64,000 nucleotides of DNA from Plantactinospora sp. BC1. Lineage in GTDB: Bacteria; Actinomycetota; Actinomycetes; Mycobacteriales; Micromonosporaceae. A program made the translations under genes and the position numbers. Position 1 is the stretch's first letter. Each line of letters starts with the position of its first letter. The stretch covers positions 5,952,001 to 6,016,000 of the forward strand of contig NZ_CP028158.1 in the NCBI RefSeq assembly GCF_003030345.1. The letters run 5' to 3'. The notes under the pieces were generated by a model. That model worked only from the letters and a program-made list of their open reading frames with translations, did no database searches and had not been told where the DNA came from. Positions 9,263 through 19,300 of this stretch are shown here, in pieces.

Positions 9263-9505
9263 GGCTCCATCATGCAACGAGCGGCCTGAGCACGGACCCC
9301 GGTCGGTCGGTGCGGCGGCACGCAAGCCAGCAAGTTGGAAGAATTCTCGCCACTGACCAGCGTCTATGGTGATGACGTGATCGAGGGATCCGGGCATCCG
9401 GGCAGCGATCGAGCGGCGCAGCAGCGACCACGACAATTCTGATTCCCGGTGCCCGCCCGCCCACATCCGGTTGATTTCGCGGATTAGCCAATGGAGGTAC
9501 CGACC

Positions 9506-10744
9506 GTGGAAAAGGCTGTCTGCCCATTCGTCCTCGACCCCGAGGGCCGGGACACCCACGCGGAAACCGATCGGCTGCGCGAGCAGGGCCCCATTGCCCG
9601 GGTGGAACTCCCGGGCGGCGTCCTCGCCTGGTCGGTGCACAGCTACGAGTTGGCCAAGCAGATCCTGATCGACGAACGGTTCTCCAAGAACCCGCGCCGA
9701 AACTGGCCGGCGTTCATCAACGGGGAGATTCCGCCGGACTGGCCGCTGATCACCTGGGCGGTGATGGACAACATGGCCACCCACGACGGTACCGACCACA
9801 CCCGGCTGCGCGGGCTGCTCCTGAAGGCGTTCACCACGCGTCGGGTCGAGGCCATGGCACCCCAGCTGGAGACGACGGCGAAGGAGCTGCTCGACGAGTT
9901 GGCCACCGCCGCCCCCGACGAGGTCGTGGACCTGAAGACCCGGTACTGCCAGGCGCTGCCGGCCCGGATGATGTGCGACCTCTTCGGCGTGCCGGACGAG
10001 TCCCGCGCGGACGTACTGCGCGGTGGGCACGTCAACGTGGACACCAGGATCACCCCCGAGGAGGCGGCCGCCAACGTCGACCAGTGGACCAAGGCGATCG
10101 CCGATCTCGTGGTGTACAAGCGGGAGCACCCCGGCGACGACCTGACCACGGCCCTGATCGCGGCCCGGGACGAGGACGGTTCCCGGCTGACCGACGACGA
10201 GCTGATCGGGACGCTGCACCTGATGCTGGGAGCCGGCTCGGAGACGATGGTCAACTCGCTGAGCCACGCCATCATCGCGGTACTCGACGACCCGGCGCTG
10301 CGGGCCAAGGTGATGTCCGGTGAGGTCTCCTGGAACGACGTGATGGAGGAGACCCTGCGGGTGGAGTCCCCCGTCGCGCACCTGCCGTTCCGGTTCGCCA
10401 CCGAGCGGTTCGAGATCGGCGGGGTGACGATCGAGCAGGGCGACCCGGTGATGATCGATTACGCCGGCCTCGGCCGGGACCCGGAGCTGCACGGCGAGAC
10501 CGCCTGCGTCTTCGACGCCACCCGGAAGGACAAGACCCACCTCTCCTTCGGCCACGGCGTGCACTACTGCCTCGGCGCGCGGCTGGCCAAGCTGGCGACC
10601 CTGATCATGCTGCCGGCGCTCTTCGACCGCTTCCCGCACCTCGAACTCGCGACGCCGAAGGACCAGCTCGCCCCGCAGGGCACCTTCATCATGAACGGCC
10701 GGCGCGACGTCCCGGTCTACCTCTGGGGCCGGGTGAGCGTATGA
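9506..10744 (+). CDS. Cytochrome P450
   Basis: A 412-residue class I bacterial P450. The I-helix oxygen-binding motif is GAGSETMVN, the K-helix ExxR is EETLR, and the heme loop is [15 protein letters not shown] with the thiolate at Cys355. A ferredoxin and reductase are not adjacent. The gene is translationally coupled (ATGA) to the epoxide hydrolase, so the pair may epoxidise and then open a substrate. I chose the GTG at 9506 because GGAGG lies eight bases upstream; an ATG at 9491 is the alternative. The 243-base spacer to the divergent sigma gene is less GC-rich and probably carries promoters for both. Confidence 0.9.
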   Translation: MEKAVCPFVLDPEGRDTHAETDRLREQGPIARVELPGGVLAWSVHSYELAKQILIDERFSKNPRRNWPAFINGEIPPDWPLITWAVMDNMATHDGTDHTRLRGLLLKAFTTRRVEAMAPQLETTAKELLDELATAAPDEVVDLKTRYCQALPARMMCDLFGVPDESRADVLRGGHVNVDTRITPEEAAANVDQWTKAIADLVVYKREHPGDDLTTALIAARDEDGSRLTDDELIGTLHLMLGAGSETMVNSLSHAIIAVLDDPALRAKVMSGEVSWNDVMEETLRVESPVAHLPFRFATERFEIGGVTIEQGDPVMIDYAGLGRDPELHGETACVFDATRKDKTHLSFGHGVHYCLGARLAKLATLIMLPALFDRFPHLELATPKDQLAPQGTFIMNGRRDVPVYLWGRVSV

Positions 10745-11901
10745 AGCCGTTCCGGATCGAGATCCCGCAGGCCGACCTGGACGACCTGGACCGGCGGCTG
10801 GCGAACACCCGCTGGCCGACCGAGATGCCCGACCGCGGCTGGGAGCGGGGCGTACCGCTGGACTACCTCCGGGAGCTGGTCGAATACTGGCGCACCAGCT
10901 ACGACTGGCGGGCGGCCGAGGCGAAGCTGAACTCGTACCCGCAGTTCAGCACCGAGATCGACGGCGCGAACGTGCACTTCCTGCACGTCCGGTCACCGGA
11001 ACCGACGGCGGTGCCGCTGCTGATCACCCACGGCTGGCCCGGCTCCTTCGTCGAGTTCCTGGACGTCATCGGCCCGCTCACCGACCCCCGGGCGCACGGC
11101 GGGGATCCGGCCGACGCCTTCCACCTGGTCGTACCCACCCTGCCGGGCTTCGGCTTCTCCGGCCCGACCAGCGAGCCGGGCTGGAACGTTCCCCGGATCG
11201 CCGCCGCCTGGGCGGAGCTGATGCGTCGCCTCGGCTACCAGCGGTACGTGCCGCAGGGCGGCGACGTCGGGGCGTGGATCACCCTCACCCTCGCCGGACT
11301 CGACGCGGAGCACGTGCTCGGCGCGCACGTGAACTTCCTCTTCACCGCTCCCCCGCCGGACCCGGCGGCGCTGGCCGGCCTCGACGGCGGGGACCGGGAA
11401 CGACTGGAACTGCTGGCGAAGTTCCTCGCCGACGGCTCCGGGTACATGCTGCTCCAGGCCACCCGTCCGCAGACCCTGGCGTACGCCCTCACCGACTCGC
11501 CGGTCGGGCAGCTCGCCTGGATCGTCGAGAAGTTCCGGGAGTGGAGCGACTCGGCGAAGGTCCCCGAGGACGCGATCGACCGGGACCGGATCCTCACCAA
11601 CGTCATGCTCTACTGGCTCACCGCGACCGCCGGCTCCTCGGCCCAGTTCTACTTCGAAACCGCCGACCAGCTCCCGACCGCGCCGACCCCGCCGGCCGCG
11701 CCGCCACCGCTGCCGGTACCGCTCGGCGTGGCCGTCTTCCCCCGTGACTCGGCCCGGCCGGTCCGGCGCTTCGCCGAGCCGGCGTTCCCGAACATCGTGC
11801 AGTGGCACGAGTTCGACCGGGGTGGGCACTTCGCCGCCCTGGAGGAGCCCGACCTCTTCGTCGACGACCTTCGCGCGTTCACCCGGGTGCTGAACCGGTA
11901 G
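10741..11901 (+). CDS. Epoxide hydrolase (SgcF/NcsF-type alpha/beta hydrolase)
   Basis: 386 residues, the usual length for microsomal-type bacterial epoxide hydrolases. An N-terminal EHN domain ([23 protein letters not shown]) precedes an alpha/beta hydrolase core with HGWPGS (oxyanion, about 98-103), nucleophile Asp175 in QGGDVGAW, and catalytic His363 in [10 protein letters not shown]. SgcF and NcsF-type enzymes open an epoxide on the enediyne core to a vicinal diol. A family member of this size in an enediyne cluster supports a nine-membered core. It overlaps the P450 stop by four bases, so both are made together. Confidence 0.9.
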   Translation: MKPFRIEIPQADLDDLDRRLANTRWPTEMPDRGWERGVPLDYLRELVEYWRTSYDWRAAEAKLNSYPQFSTEIDGANVHFLHVRSPEPTAVPLLITHGWPGSFVEFLDVIGPLTDPRAHGGDPADAFHLVVPTLPGFGFSGPTSEPGWNVPRIAAAWAELMRRLGYQRYVPQGGDVGAWITLTLAGLDAEHVLGAHVNFLFTAPPPDPAALAGLDGGDRERLELLAKFLADGSGYMLLQATRPQTLAYALTDSPVGQLAWIVEKFREWSDSAKVPEDAIDRDRILTNVMLYWLTATAGSSAQFYFETADQLPTAPTPPAAPPPLPVPLGVAVFPRDSARPVRRFAEPAFPNIVQWHEFDRGGHFAALEEPDLFVDDLRAFTRVLNR

Positions 11902-12059
11902 CCACGATTCCCCGAGACGACGCCGTGGCGCGCGCGCATCACGGTCGTCCGGCCGGCGCGGCCGCCGTCGTGGGCACAGCCCCTCGGCGGCGGTCGCGCC
12001 GTTCGTCCGTCCACTGGGGACGTCCGTGCGCGTCGGCGACCGTCCGGACGGCGGGGTCG

Positions 12060-12938
12060 TCAGTTGTCCGGCATGTGCACGGTACGCAGGAAGACCGGCA
12101 GCAGCCACGGGCGCCGGCCGCGTACGACGAGCCGGCCGGTCAGCGCGCCCCGCAGCCGGGACATCCGGCCGAAGAGCACCAGGTTCAGCGTCGGCGGGTC
12201 GAACCAGAGCCGTACGTCGTCGCCGCGCTCCGGCTCGGCGACCGTCACCCGGCCACGGTTCCCGTCGTACCGGCCGGTGCCGTCCAGGACGATCGTCAGC
12301 GGGCGGGTGTGCCGCGACCTGAACTGCACGGCGATCCGCCGCCGTGGGGGTGGTGCCGTGCTGTCGAGCAGCGCGCCGTAGCCGTACGAGGTCACTCCGA
12401 CCAGGAACAGCTCGATGAAGAGGCCGGCGTCCCGGGCCGGGATCTCCCACCGGAGCGAGCCGGCCCGGGCGATGTCCCAGCCGTGGATCAGCAGCTCGTT
12501 GGTGAGGTGGGCCAGCAACCCTCCGAGCGGGAGCCGGGACCCGCCCAGCCAGTCGACCGCCTCGGTGGGATCGCGCCCGTCGGTGGCCCGCAGTATCGAC
12601 CGGACGTGCTCGCGCAGCCGGTCCTGGAGCGGCACCAGACCACGCTCCACGATGTACTGCCGCAGCAGCAGGTCGTTGAGGTCCCGGACGGTGTCGACCT
12701 GGGTCTTGCGGAGCTGGGTGTCCAGCCGGGCGTCCCGGCCGCTGTCGCTGCCGGGCTCGACGATGGTCTCGCAGGCCCAGGCGAGCGACACCATGTGCGC
12801 CGCCGTCTGCTCGACCGACCAGGACCTCGTCGCCCGGGCCGCCGGGTCCGGCACCGCGGGCAGCAGGTCGGCGAAGCGGTCGCCGGCCCGGCGCAGCGCG
12901 TCGCGGGTCTCCGCCCACTGTCCGTCGGAAATGATCAC
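12060..12938 (-). CDS. DinB/maleylpyruvate-isomerase-N family protein (TIGR03083-like)
   Basis: A 292-residue protein. The N-terminal four-helix bundle (WSVEQTAAHMVSLAWACETI, and GLLAHLTNELLIHGWDIAR) carries the conserved histidines that bind a metal in mycothiol-dependent maleylpyruvate isomerase and DinB proteins. The C-terminal half (RRIAVQFRSRHTRPLTIVLDG, LTGRLVVRGRRPWL) resembles the SCP2-like tail of these proteins. A mycothiol-linked isomerase or transferase role is possible. The substrate is unknown. GTG start with GGAGG four bases upstream; it overlaps the stop of the preceding SDR gene by four bases. Confidence 0.7.
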   Translation of the reverse strand: MIISDGQWAETRDALRRAGDRFADLLPAVPDPAARATRSWSVEQTAAHMVSLAWACETIVEPGSDSGRDARLDTQLRKTQVDTVRDLNDLLLRQYIVERGLVPLQDRLREHVRSILRATDGRDPTEAVDWLGGSRLPLGGLLAHLTNELLIHGWDIARAGSLRWEIPARDAGLFIELFLVGVTSYGYGALLDSTAPPPRRRIAVQFRSRHTRPLTIVLDGTGRYDGNRGRVTVAEPERGDDVRLWFDPPTLNLVLFGRMSRLRGALTGRLVVRGRRPWLLPVFLRTVHMPDN

Positions 12939-13969
12939 GTCGCCTCCATGACGGCCGCCGCGCCGGCGAGCCGGTCCGGGATGTGTCCGGCACGGTGCAG
13001 CCAGCGCACCGTGTCGCGCATCGTGGTCTCGAAGGTGGTGCCGGCGGGACCGAGGAGCCGGTCGGTGGCGCCGGTGTCGACGGGGCGGCCGACCAGGCAG
13101 GTGTAGATGGCGCCGTACTCGGCCGGGATGTGCACCGGCACCAGCCGCTGGACCAGGCTGGCCAGCACGCCGACCGGCAGCATGGCGGGGGCCGGGAGGT
13201 GGACGGCGGGCAGCCTCCGGCCGGTGACCCGGCGCAGCACCCGGACGAACTCGCGGGTGTCGACGTACCGGCCCTGGGCCAGGAACCGGCGGGGTCCCCG
13301 GCCCGGACTCAGCACGGCGGCGTGCAGCCGGGCGACGTCCCGGACGTCGCCGACCGGGAAGCCGCCCGACGGCCAGATCGGCATGAGGCCGCGCAGCGCG
13401 TTGCGGACCCGGCCGGCCTGGTCGCCGAGCTTCGGGTCGTGCGGGCCGAGGGTGGCCAGTGGATAGCTGATGACCACCGGGGCACCGGCCCGCTGGGCCC
13501 GCCGGGCGACCGCCTCCGCGCCGGCCTTCGTCGCCATGTACGTCTCGCGCGGCGCGCCGACCGGGGACCCGGGGTGCAGCGGTTCCCGGTCGGCGGGGAG
13601 CAGGGCGGCGAAGCTCGACACGTACACGATCGGGTCGGCACCGGCCGCCCGGGCGGCGTCGAGCACCAGTTCGGTGCCCCGGACGTTGACCGCGCGCATC
13701 GCGGCACCGGCCCGGCTGTCGAAGCTGTACACCGAGGCGGCGTGCAGCACGGCGTCGCAGCCGCGTACCGCCCCGGCGACCGCGTCCGGGTCGGTGACGT
13801 CGCCCCGGCACAGTTCGAGACCGTCCAGGTCGACGCCGAGCGGCCCGAGCGCGGGGGCGACGCCGGCCGGGTCGCGGACCAGCAGGCGTACCCGGTGCCC
13901 CGCGCGCAGGATCTCCGCCACCGAGTGGGAGCCCAGGAAGCCGGTGCCTCCGGTTACCAAAACCAGCAC
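12935..13969 (-). CDS. Extended SDR: NAD-dependent epimerase/dehydratase family
   Basis: A 344-residue protein beginning with the extended-SDR cofactor motif VTGGTGFLGSH, followed by LHAASVYSF, VYVSSFAAL and a YMATK segment supplying the catalytic Tyr and Lys. Extended SDRs act as epimerases, dehydratases or ketone/lactone reductases. Its place right after the cassette P450 (67-base gap) and its coupling to the DinB-like gene suggest a late step on the polyketide or on a sugar. The start is GTG with only a weak upstream ribosome site. Confidence 0.8.
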   Translation of the reverse strand: MLVLVTGGTGFLGSHSVAEILRAGHRVRLLVRDPAGVAPALGPLGVDLDGLELCRGDVTDPDAVAGAVRGCDAVLHAASVYSFDSRAGAAMRAVNVRGTELVLDAARAAGADPIVYVSSFAALLPADREPLHPGSPVGAPRETYMATKAGAEAVARRAQRAGAPVVISYPLATLGPHDPKLGDQAGRVRNALRGLMPIWPSGGFPVGDVRDVARLHAAVLSPGRGPRRFLAQGRYVDTREFVRVLRRVTGRRLPAVHLPAPAMLPVGVLASLVQRLVPVHIPAEYGAIYTCLVGRPVDTGATDRLLGPAGTTFETTMRDTVRWLHRAGHIPDRLAGAAAVMEAT

Positions 13970-14036
13970 GTCGCCATCGTCCAGTCCCGGCCGGGTCGGC
14001 CGCTAGGGTCGAGATTCCTCGATATGGGGCACTCGG

Positions 14037-15392
14037 TCAGGCGGCGTGCACGGTCATCGGCAGGCCGCCACGGATCCGCAGCGAGAGCATCGGCTCGGGC
14101 ACCACCCGGTGGCCGGGCGCCACTCTCAGCCGCAGCTCGCGGGCGACCATGGCGACGACGAAGACCGCCTCCATCATCCCGAGGTGGTTGCCGACGCAGA
14201 ACCTCGGTCCGGCCCCGAACGGGATGTACGCGTACCGCGGCCGGTGCCCGGTCTGGGCGCGGGCCGGGTCGAACCGCTCCGGGTCGAAGCGCTCCGGATC
14301 GTCCCAGAACCCCGGGTGCCGGTGCAGGGTGTACGGGCAGATCAGCACGTCGGCACCGGCCGGTATCCGGTAGCCGCCCACCTCGTCGGCCTGCTGGGCG
14401 ATCCGGGAGAGCATCCAGACCGGCGGGTAGAGCCGCATCACCTCCTCGACCACCATCGTGGTGTACCGGAGTTCGCGCAGGTCCTCGTACTCCGGGCGCC
14501 GGTCCCCGAGTACGTCCCGGGCCTCGGCGCGTACCCGCTGCCAGACCTGCGGGTGCCGGTCGAGCAGGTGGAAGGTCCAGCCGAGCGTGCTGGCCGTGGT
14601 CTCGTGGCCGGCGAGCAGCAGCGTGACCAGTTCGTCGCGCATCCGCCGCCGGCCGACGGCCGGGTCGGCCTCCTCCGATGTGGACGTGATCAGCCGGGAG
14701 AGCGCGTCGTCGCCGGTCGGGTCCCGGGTCCGGTCCCGGACCAGCTCGTCGACGATGCGTTGCAACTCGGCGCGGGCCCGCCGGAACCGTAGCTGGTGCG
14801 GCAGCGGCACCCACATCGGCACGGCGCTCTGCGAGACCATCTCGAACATCGCCTGGTCCTGCATCGCCTCGAAGGCCTGCCCGAGCGACCCGAAGGCGCC
14901 CAGGTCGGCGTCGAGCAGGGTGCGGCCGAGCACGCCGAGGGTGAGTCCGGTCATCTCGCGCACCACGTCGACCGGTTCGCCGTCCTGCCGGGCCCGGAGC
15001 CGGACCATCAGCTCCGCCGCCTCCTCCGCGATCACCCCGGCCTGCCGGGCGATCCGCCGGTGCTGGAAGACCGGCTGGATCACGCTGCGCTGCTTGCGCC
15101 ACAGCTCGCCCTCGCTGGTCAGCAGGCCGTCGCCGAGCGCCCGTCTGGCCTGGGCCAGCCCGAGTCCCTTGTGGTAGTTGCCCGGGTTGTCCGCCAGCAC
15201 GTACTTGGCATGGTCGGGGTGGTTGAAGAAGTAGAGCACCTTCGGGCCCATGGCGATCCGGACGGCGTCGCCGTACGCCCCGGCCGCCGAGGACATCAGC
15301 CCCAGCCGGTCCCGGACGAGTTTCCACAGTAGACGGGGCGCGGACCGGGCCGGTGGACCCGGCGGGACCCGGACGGAGGCGGTCAGGGACAC
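14037..15392 (-). CDS. Cytochrome P450 of the enediyne operon (possible E7 equivalent)
   Basis: A 451-residue P450 closer to the E-class/CYP102-like branch than the other one in the window. The N-terminus has GPKVLYFFNHPDHAKYVL and NYHKGLG, the I-helix is LLLAGHETTAST, the K-helix EEVMR, and the heme loop FGAGPRFCVGNHLGMME with the thiolate at Cys399. It is the last gene of the run PksE-TEBC-flavin reductase-P450 and overlaps the reductase by ten bases. In nine-membered clusters a P450 (SgcE7 type) is part of the conserved set, so this is a candidate equivalent. GTG start after GAGGTGACC. Confidence 0.85.
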   Translation of the reverse strand: MSLTASVRVPPGPPARSAPRLLWKLVRDRLGLMSSAAGAYGDAVRIAMGPKVLYFFNHPDHAKYVLADNPGNYHKGLGLAQARRALGDGLLTSEGELWRKQRSVIQPVFQHRRIARQAGVIAEEAAELMVRLRARQDGEPVDVVREMTGLTLGVLGRTLLDADLGAFGSLGQAFEAMQDQAMFEMVSQSAVPMWVPLPHQLRFRRARAELQRIVDELVRDRTRDPTGDDALSRLITSTSEEADPAVGRRRMRDELVTLLLAGHETTASTLGWTFHLLDRHPQVWQRVRAEARDVLGDRRPEYEDLRELRYTTMVVEEVMRLYPPVWMLSRIAQQADEVGGYRIPAGADVLICPYTLHRHPGFWDDPERFDPERFDPARAQTGHRPRYAYIPFGAGPRFCVGNHLGMMEAVFVVAMVARELRLRVAPGHRVVPEPMLSLRIRGGLPMTVHAA

Positions 15393-15934
15393 GTCGTGGT
15401 CACCTCGCTCACGTCGTTGGTGCGGGCGGCCGGACCGGTCCGGTCGAAGCGGCCGCGCAGGAAGACCAGCGCGTCGGCCGCGTCCGGCTGTTCGGCGGAG
15501 AGCACGGTGCCGAGGAAGATGGTGTGGTCGCCGCCGTCGTAGCTGCGCCAGACGTCGCACTCGAAGTGCGCGAGCGCGCCGGAGATCAGCGGCGCCCCGG
15601 TCACCGGCCCGGGACGCCAGTCGACGGAGTCGAACTGGGCCGCGCCCAGCGGCCGCCGCCGGTCGGCGAAGTACCGGGCGACGGCCTCCTGGCGGGCGGC
15701 GAGCACGGAGATCCCGAACGACCTGGTGCCGTCGAGGCAGCCGTGCATGATCGCCTTCCGGTCGATGCAGACCAGCAGCAGCGGCGGATCCAGCGACACC
15801 GAGGCGAACGAGTTGGCCGTCATGCCGTGTGGCACCCCGCCGCCGACGGTCACCACCGTGACGCCGGTGGCGAACGCCCCACACGCCCGGCGCAACGACT
15901 GGGCGTCGACGGTTCTGCGCGCCTCCAGTGTCAT
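15383..15934 (-). CDS. NAD(P)H:flavin reductase (SgcE6/HpaC-like)
   Basis: A 183-residue flavin reductase of the HpaC/DIM6 domain type, shown by RRACGAFATGVTVVTV, HGMTANSFASVSLDPPLLLVCID and the closing FLRGRFD strand. Such enzymes hand free reduced flavin to a partner oxygenase. In C-1027, SgcE6 serves the SgcC hydroxylase. The likely partner here is the HsaA-like protein at 1162-2346. The start ATG overlaps the thioesterase stop (ATGA), and the stop lies inside the P450 start, so it is tightly coupled to both. Confidence 0.88.
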   Translation of the reverse strand: MTLEARRTVDAQSLRRACGAFATGVTVVTVGGGVPHGMTANSFASVSLDPPLLLVCIDRKAIMHGCLDGTRSFGISVLAARQEAVARYFADRRRPLGAAQFDSVDWRPGPVTGAPLISGALAHFECDVWRSYDGGDHTIFLGTVLSAEQPDAADALVFLRGRFDRTGPAARTNDVSEVTTTCP

Positions 15935-16380
15935 GGCTGGCTCCCCGCCGGCAGGTACGCGTCGAGCGCCCGGGCCAGCGCCTCCGGCACCCGGGCCGGC
16001 GCGGTGGCGCCGTTCGGCCCGCGCATGCAGGCGACCCGCTGCCGGCCCCGGGCGACCAGGGTCTCCCCGCCGCCCGGGTCCAGCCGGAGATAGTCGAAGC
16101 CGAACTCCAGCTGGGTGTGCGCCAGGTCCACCAGCCGCATCCGGACGGCGAGTTCGTCGAAGGCGGTTATCTCGGCGAAGAACTCGCAGTCGACCTTCAG
16201 GGTGAACAGCTTCAGGTCGGCCTGGAGGTCGGCCAGGACGTCCGGGGCCCGCTCCTTGAGGAACATCTCCCGGCACCGGCCCTGCCAGCGCAGGTAGTTG
16301 ACGTAGTAGACGTTCCCGACGAGGTTCGTCTCCTCGAACCCCACGGTGTGCAGGTACTCGTAGTACTTGTCCATGATCAT
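15931..16380 (-). CDS. tebC: Enediyne hot-dog thioesterase (TEBC, SgcE10/CalE7 type)
   Basis: A 149-residue single hot-dog thioesterase with the family segment FEETNLVGNVYYVNYLRWQGRCREMFL near residues 15-41. TEBC enzymes release and decarboxylate the PksE-bound polyene, giving heptaene or related polyenes. The gene follows PksE with an ATGA overlap (start ATG 16380-16378), the standard enediyne order. A second ATG six bases downstream is also possible. Confidence 0.93.
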   Translation of the reverse strand: MIMDKYYEYLHTVGFEETNLVGNVYYVNYLRWQGRCREMFLKERAPDVLADLQADLKLFTLKVDCEFFAEITAFDELAVRMRLVDLAHTQLEFGFDYLRLDPGGGETLVARGRQRVACMRGPNGATAPARVPEALARALDAYLPAGSQP

Positions 16381-19300
16381 GACCACCCGTCGGTCAGTAC
16401 CGCGACCACCACCGGCGCGGTGACGCCGTGCAGCCGGGTCGCGAGCGTGGCGATCCGCAGCGTGCCGGAGGCGAGGACCAGCCACCCGTCCCGGCGCACC
16501 GGGCCCAGGGTGAGCGGGACGTGCGCCGGCAGGCCCGCCTTGGCCAGGCATTCCAACGCCGTCCAGATCCGGGTGGCGGCGGTGTGCGGGTCCTCACCCA
16601 GTTCGGTGGCGGCCAGCCCGGCCAGCCCGGCGTGCTGGCCGAGCAACGCCCGCCAGTCCGCCTCGTCCCGTTCCGCGACCGGTTCGACGTCGCAGCCGAG
16701 CGTGCCGGCGGCGGCGACGCAGAGCGTCACCCCCGCGCCGTGCGAGACCGAGATCGTCCGGTCGCCGTCGACCTCGGGCCGACCGTCCGGCCGGTACCGG
16801 ACCTGCGTCGCCGCGCCGAGCGCCCGGCCGGCGGCCACCGCGGTGTGCCGGCGGTCCCGCGCCGTCTGGTCCGCCGGTACCGGCTCGACCGCGACCCCGA
16901 TCCGGGCGCCGACGACGTCCTCCAGGGCCCGTTCCAGGTACGGGCCGAGCAGCGGTGCCACCCACGGACCCCGGCCGTCCTTCTTCCGTACGGCGCGCAG
17001 GCGCAGCCCGTCCCACCGCTCGACGACCGCGCCGTCCGGGGTACGCACCGCGATGTCGTAGACGTACGTGTCGCCGTCCCGGCTGCGTTCCGTGGCGCAG
17101 AAGCGCACCTCGTCGACGTCGTCCAGCGCCCGCCCGGCCGGGTGGACCCGCTCGACCCCGGCCGGCAGCAGCGTGGCGTGCGGCACGCAGACCTGGTTTC
17201 CGTGCATCAGGGCGTCCCGCATCCCGGGGTCGGCGAGCAGCCGCTCGCCCGGGAGGAACGGCGCGATCCAGTCGACCGTCGGGTCGACCGCCAGGTCGGC
17301 GTCGACGTGCCGGGCGGCGGCCCGGTGGTACTGCCGCAGCCGGTGGAACCGCTTGCCCTGGAACAGCGTGTCGCCGTAGAGGTCCCGGGCCGGCTCCAGC
17401 GGCACCGGCGGCAGTCCGGCACCGGCCTGCTCCGGCGGGCCGTCCGCGACGGCGGCGTCGGTGAAGCGCAGCCGGGCCAGGAAGTGGTCGACGACGAAGT
17501 CGGTCTCCGCGCTGCGGATCGCCACCGCCACGGTGTCGTCGTCGACCACGGTCGCGGCGATCCGGATCGTCGTGCTGCCGTCCGGCGGCACCACGATCGG
17601 GCGCGGGAACTCGACCTCCTCCAGCACCGGTACGCTGTCCCGCCCGGTGACCGCGACCGCCGCCTGCGTCATCGCCTCCATCCCGAACACCGCCGGGAAG
17701 AGGAGGTTGCCGTCGAGCAGGTGGTCGCCGAGGTAGCGGTCGGTGCCGGCGTTCAGCTCCACCTCGCAGACCAGCTCGACGCCGTGGTAGCGGACGAGTG
17801 GGCGGTCGACGAAGCGCAGCAGCGGCAGTTCGGGCGTCTCCCGGCGTACCGTGTCGATCCCGTCGGTACGGCCACTGACCACCACCGCGGCCGGCGCCTC
17901 CGGGTCGGCGAGCAGCCGCCGCAGCAGGCGTACCCCGTCGTCGGGGGTGATCGGGGTGATGCCGTCCCGGTAGAGACCCTCCACGACGGAGAGTCGCTCC
18001 CCCATTCCCACCCCGGACCAGACCGACCACTCCAGGCAGAGCGCCCGGCAGCCGGGGTGCCGGGCGGCGACCTCGGCGGTGAGGTCGGCGAGCCACTCGT
18101 TGGCGGTGGCGTAGTGCGCCTCGCCGCGCAGCCCGGCCCGGCCGATGATGCTGCCGAAGCTGACCAGCAGCCGCAGCCGGTCCGGGTCGACCGCGTCGAG
18201 CACCGCGCGCAGGCCGTCGATCTTCGGCGCGAAGGTGCGGCGGAACGCGTCGGCGTCGAGGTTGGCCAGCGCGGCCGGCTCGTTGCGCCCGGCGCCGTGC
18301 AGTACGGCGGTGACCGGTCCGAGCGCGGTGGTCAGCTCCGCCACGGCCTGCCGTACCTGGGCCGGGTCGGTGACGTCCGCGCGGGCGTAGTGCAGCCGTA
18401 CCCCGGCCGCCGCCATCCGGCTCAGGTTCGCCGCGAGTTCCGGGTCGTCGGCCGGGTCGGACCGGCCGAGTACCGCCATCTTCGCACCGGTGTCGGTGGC
18501 CAGCGCCAACGCGCACTCGGCCGTGATCCCCTTCCCGCCGCCGGTGACCAGCAGCACGTCCCCGTCGTCCAGCGGCTGGACGACCCGGGTCGGCCGCACC
18601 GGCATCGGGCGCAGCGTCGGTACCCGGCGGACCCCGGCGGCGTCGTAGTACGCCTCGGAGAACCGGGTCGTGCCGCGCACCTCGGCCACCACGTGACCGA
18701 CGGCGGCCGGCGTCGGCGGTACCTGCACGATCGTGGTACGCACCTGCGGCGCCTCCAGCCGGAGCGTCTTCGCCAGCCCCGCCGCGCCCCGGCCGTGTTG
18801 CACCAGCACGAACCGGGTACCGGCGGCGCCGGTCGCGGCCGCCTTGGCGCCGAGCAGGGCCAGTTCGAGGTGCTGCTCGGTGCAGTCCGGCGGCAGGCAG
18901 ACCAGGATCCCGGCGCCGACGTCGGCCCGTTCCAGGGCGTGCCGCAGCGGCTCGGCGACCGGGCTGTCGGCGGGCGCGTACACCCGCCACCGGCCGCTGG
19001 CCTCGGGCTCGCCGCGCGGGGGCGGCCCGGTCTCGTCGAGGTCGACCCGGAACGCCCGGGACCAGGCCGCGGCCCCGGCGACCACCGCGGACGGCCCGGC
19101 GTCGCCGGCCGGCGCGTTCTCGGCCAGCTCCGCCAGCGCGTCGGCCAGCTCGCGTACCGTCGCGGTGGCGAAGTTCGTCGGCCCCTGCGGGGCGCCCGCG
19201 GCGATCTGCTGGGCCACCTGGTTGACGAGCTGCCCGACGGTGATCGAACTCAGGTGCAGGTCGTCGAGGAGCCGACTCTCCTCGCGGACCAGCTCCAGCG

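Noticed and set aside
9263-10639. N-terminal extension of the ECF42 sigma frame to 10639 on the minus strand
   Set aside because: The extension is the antisense of the P450 gene. The sigma-factor homology starts at the ATG at 9262.
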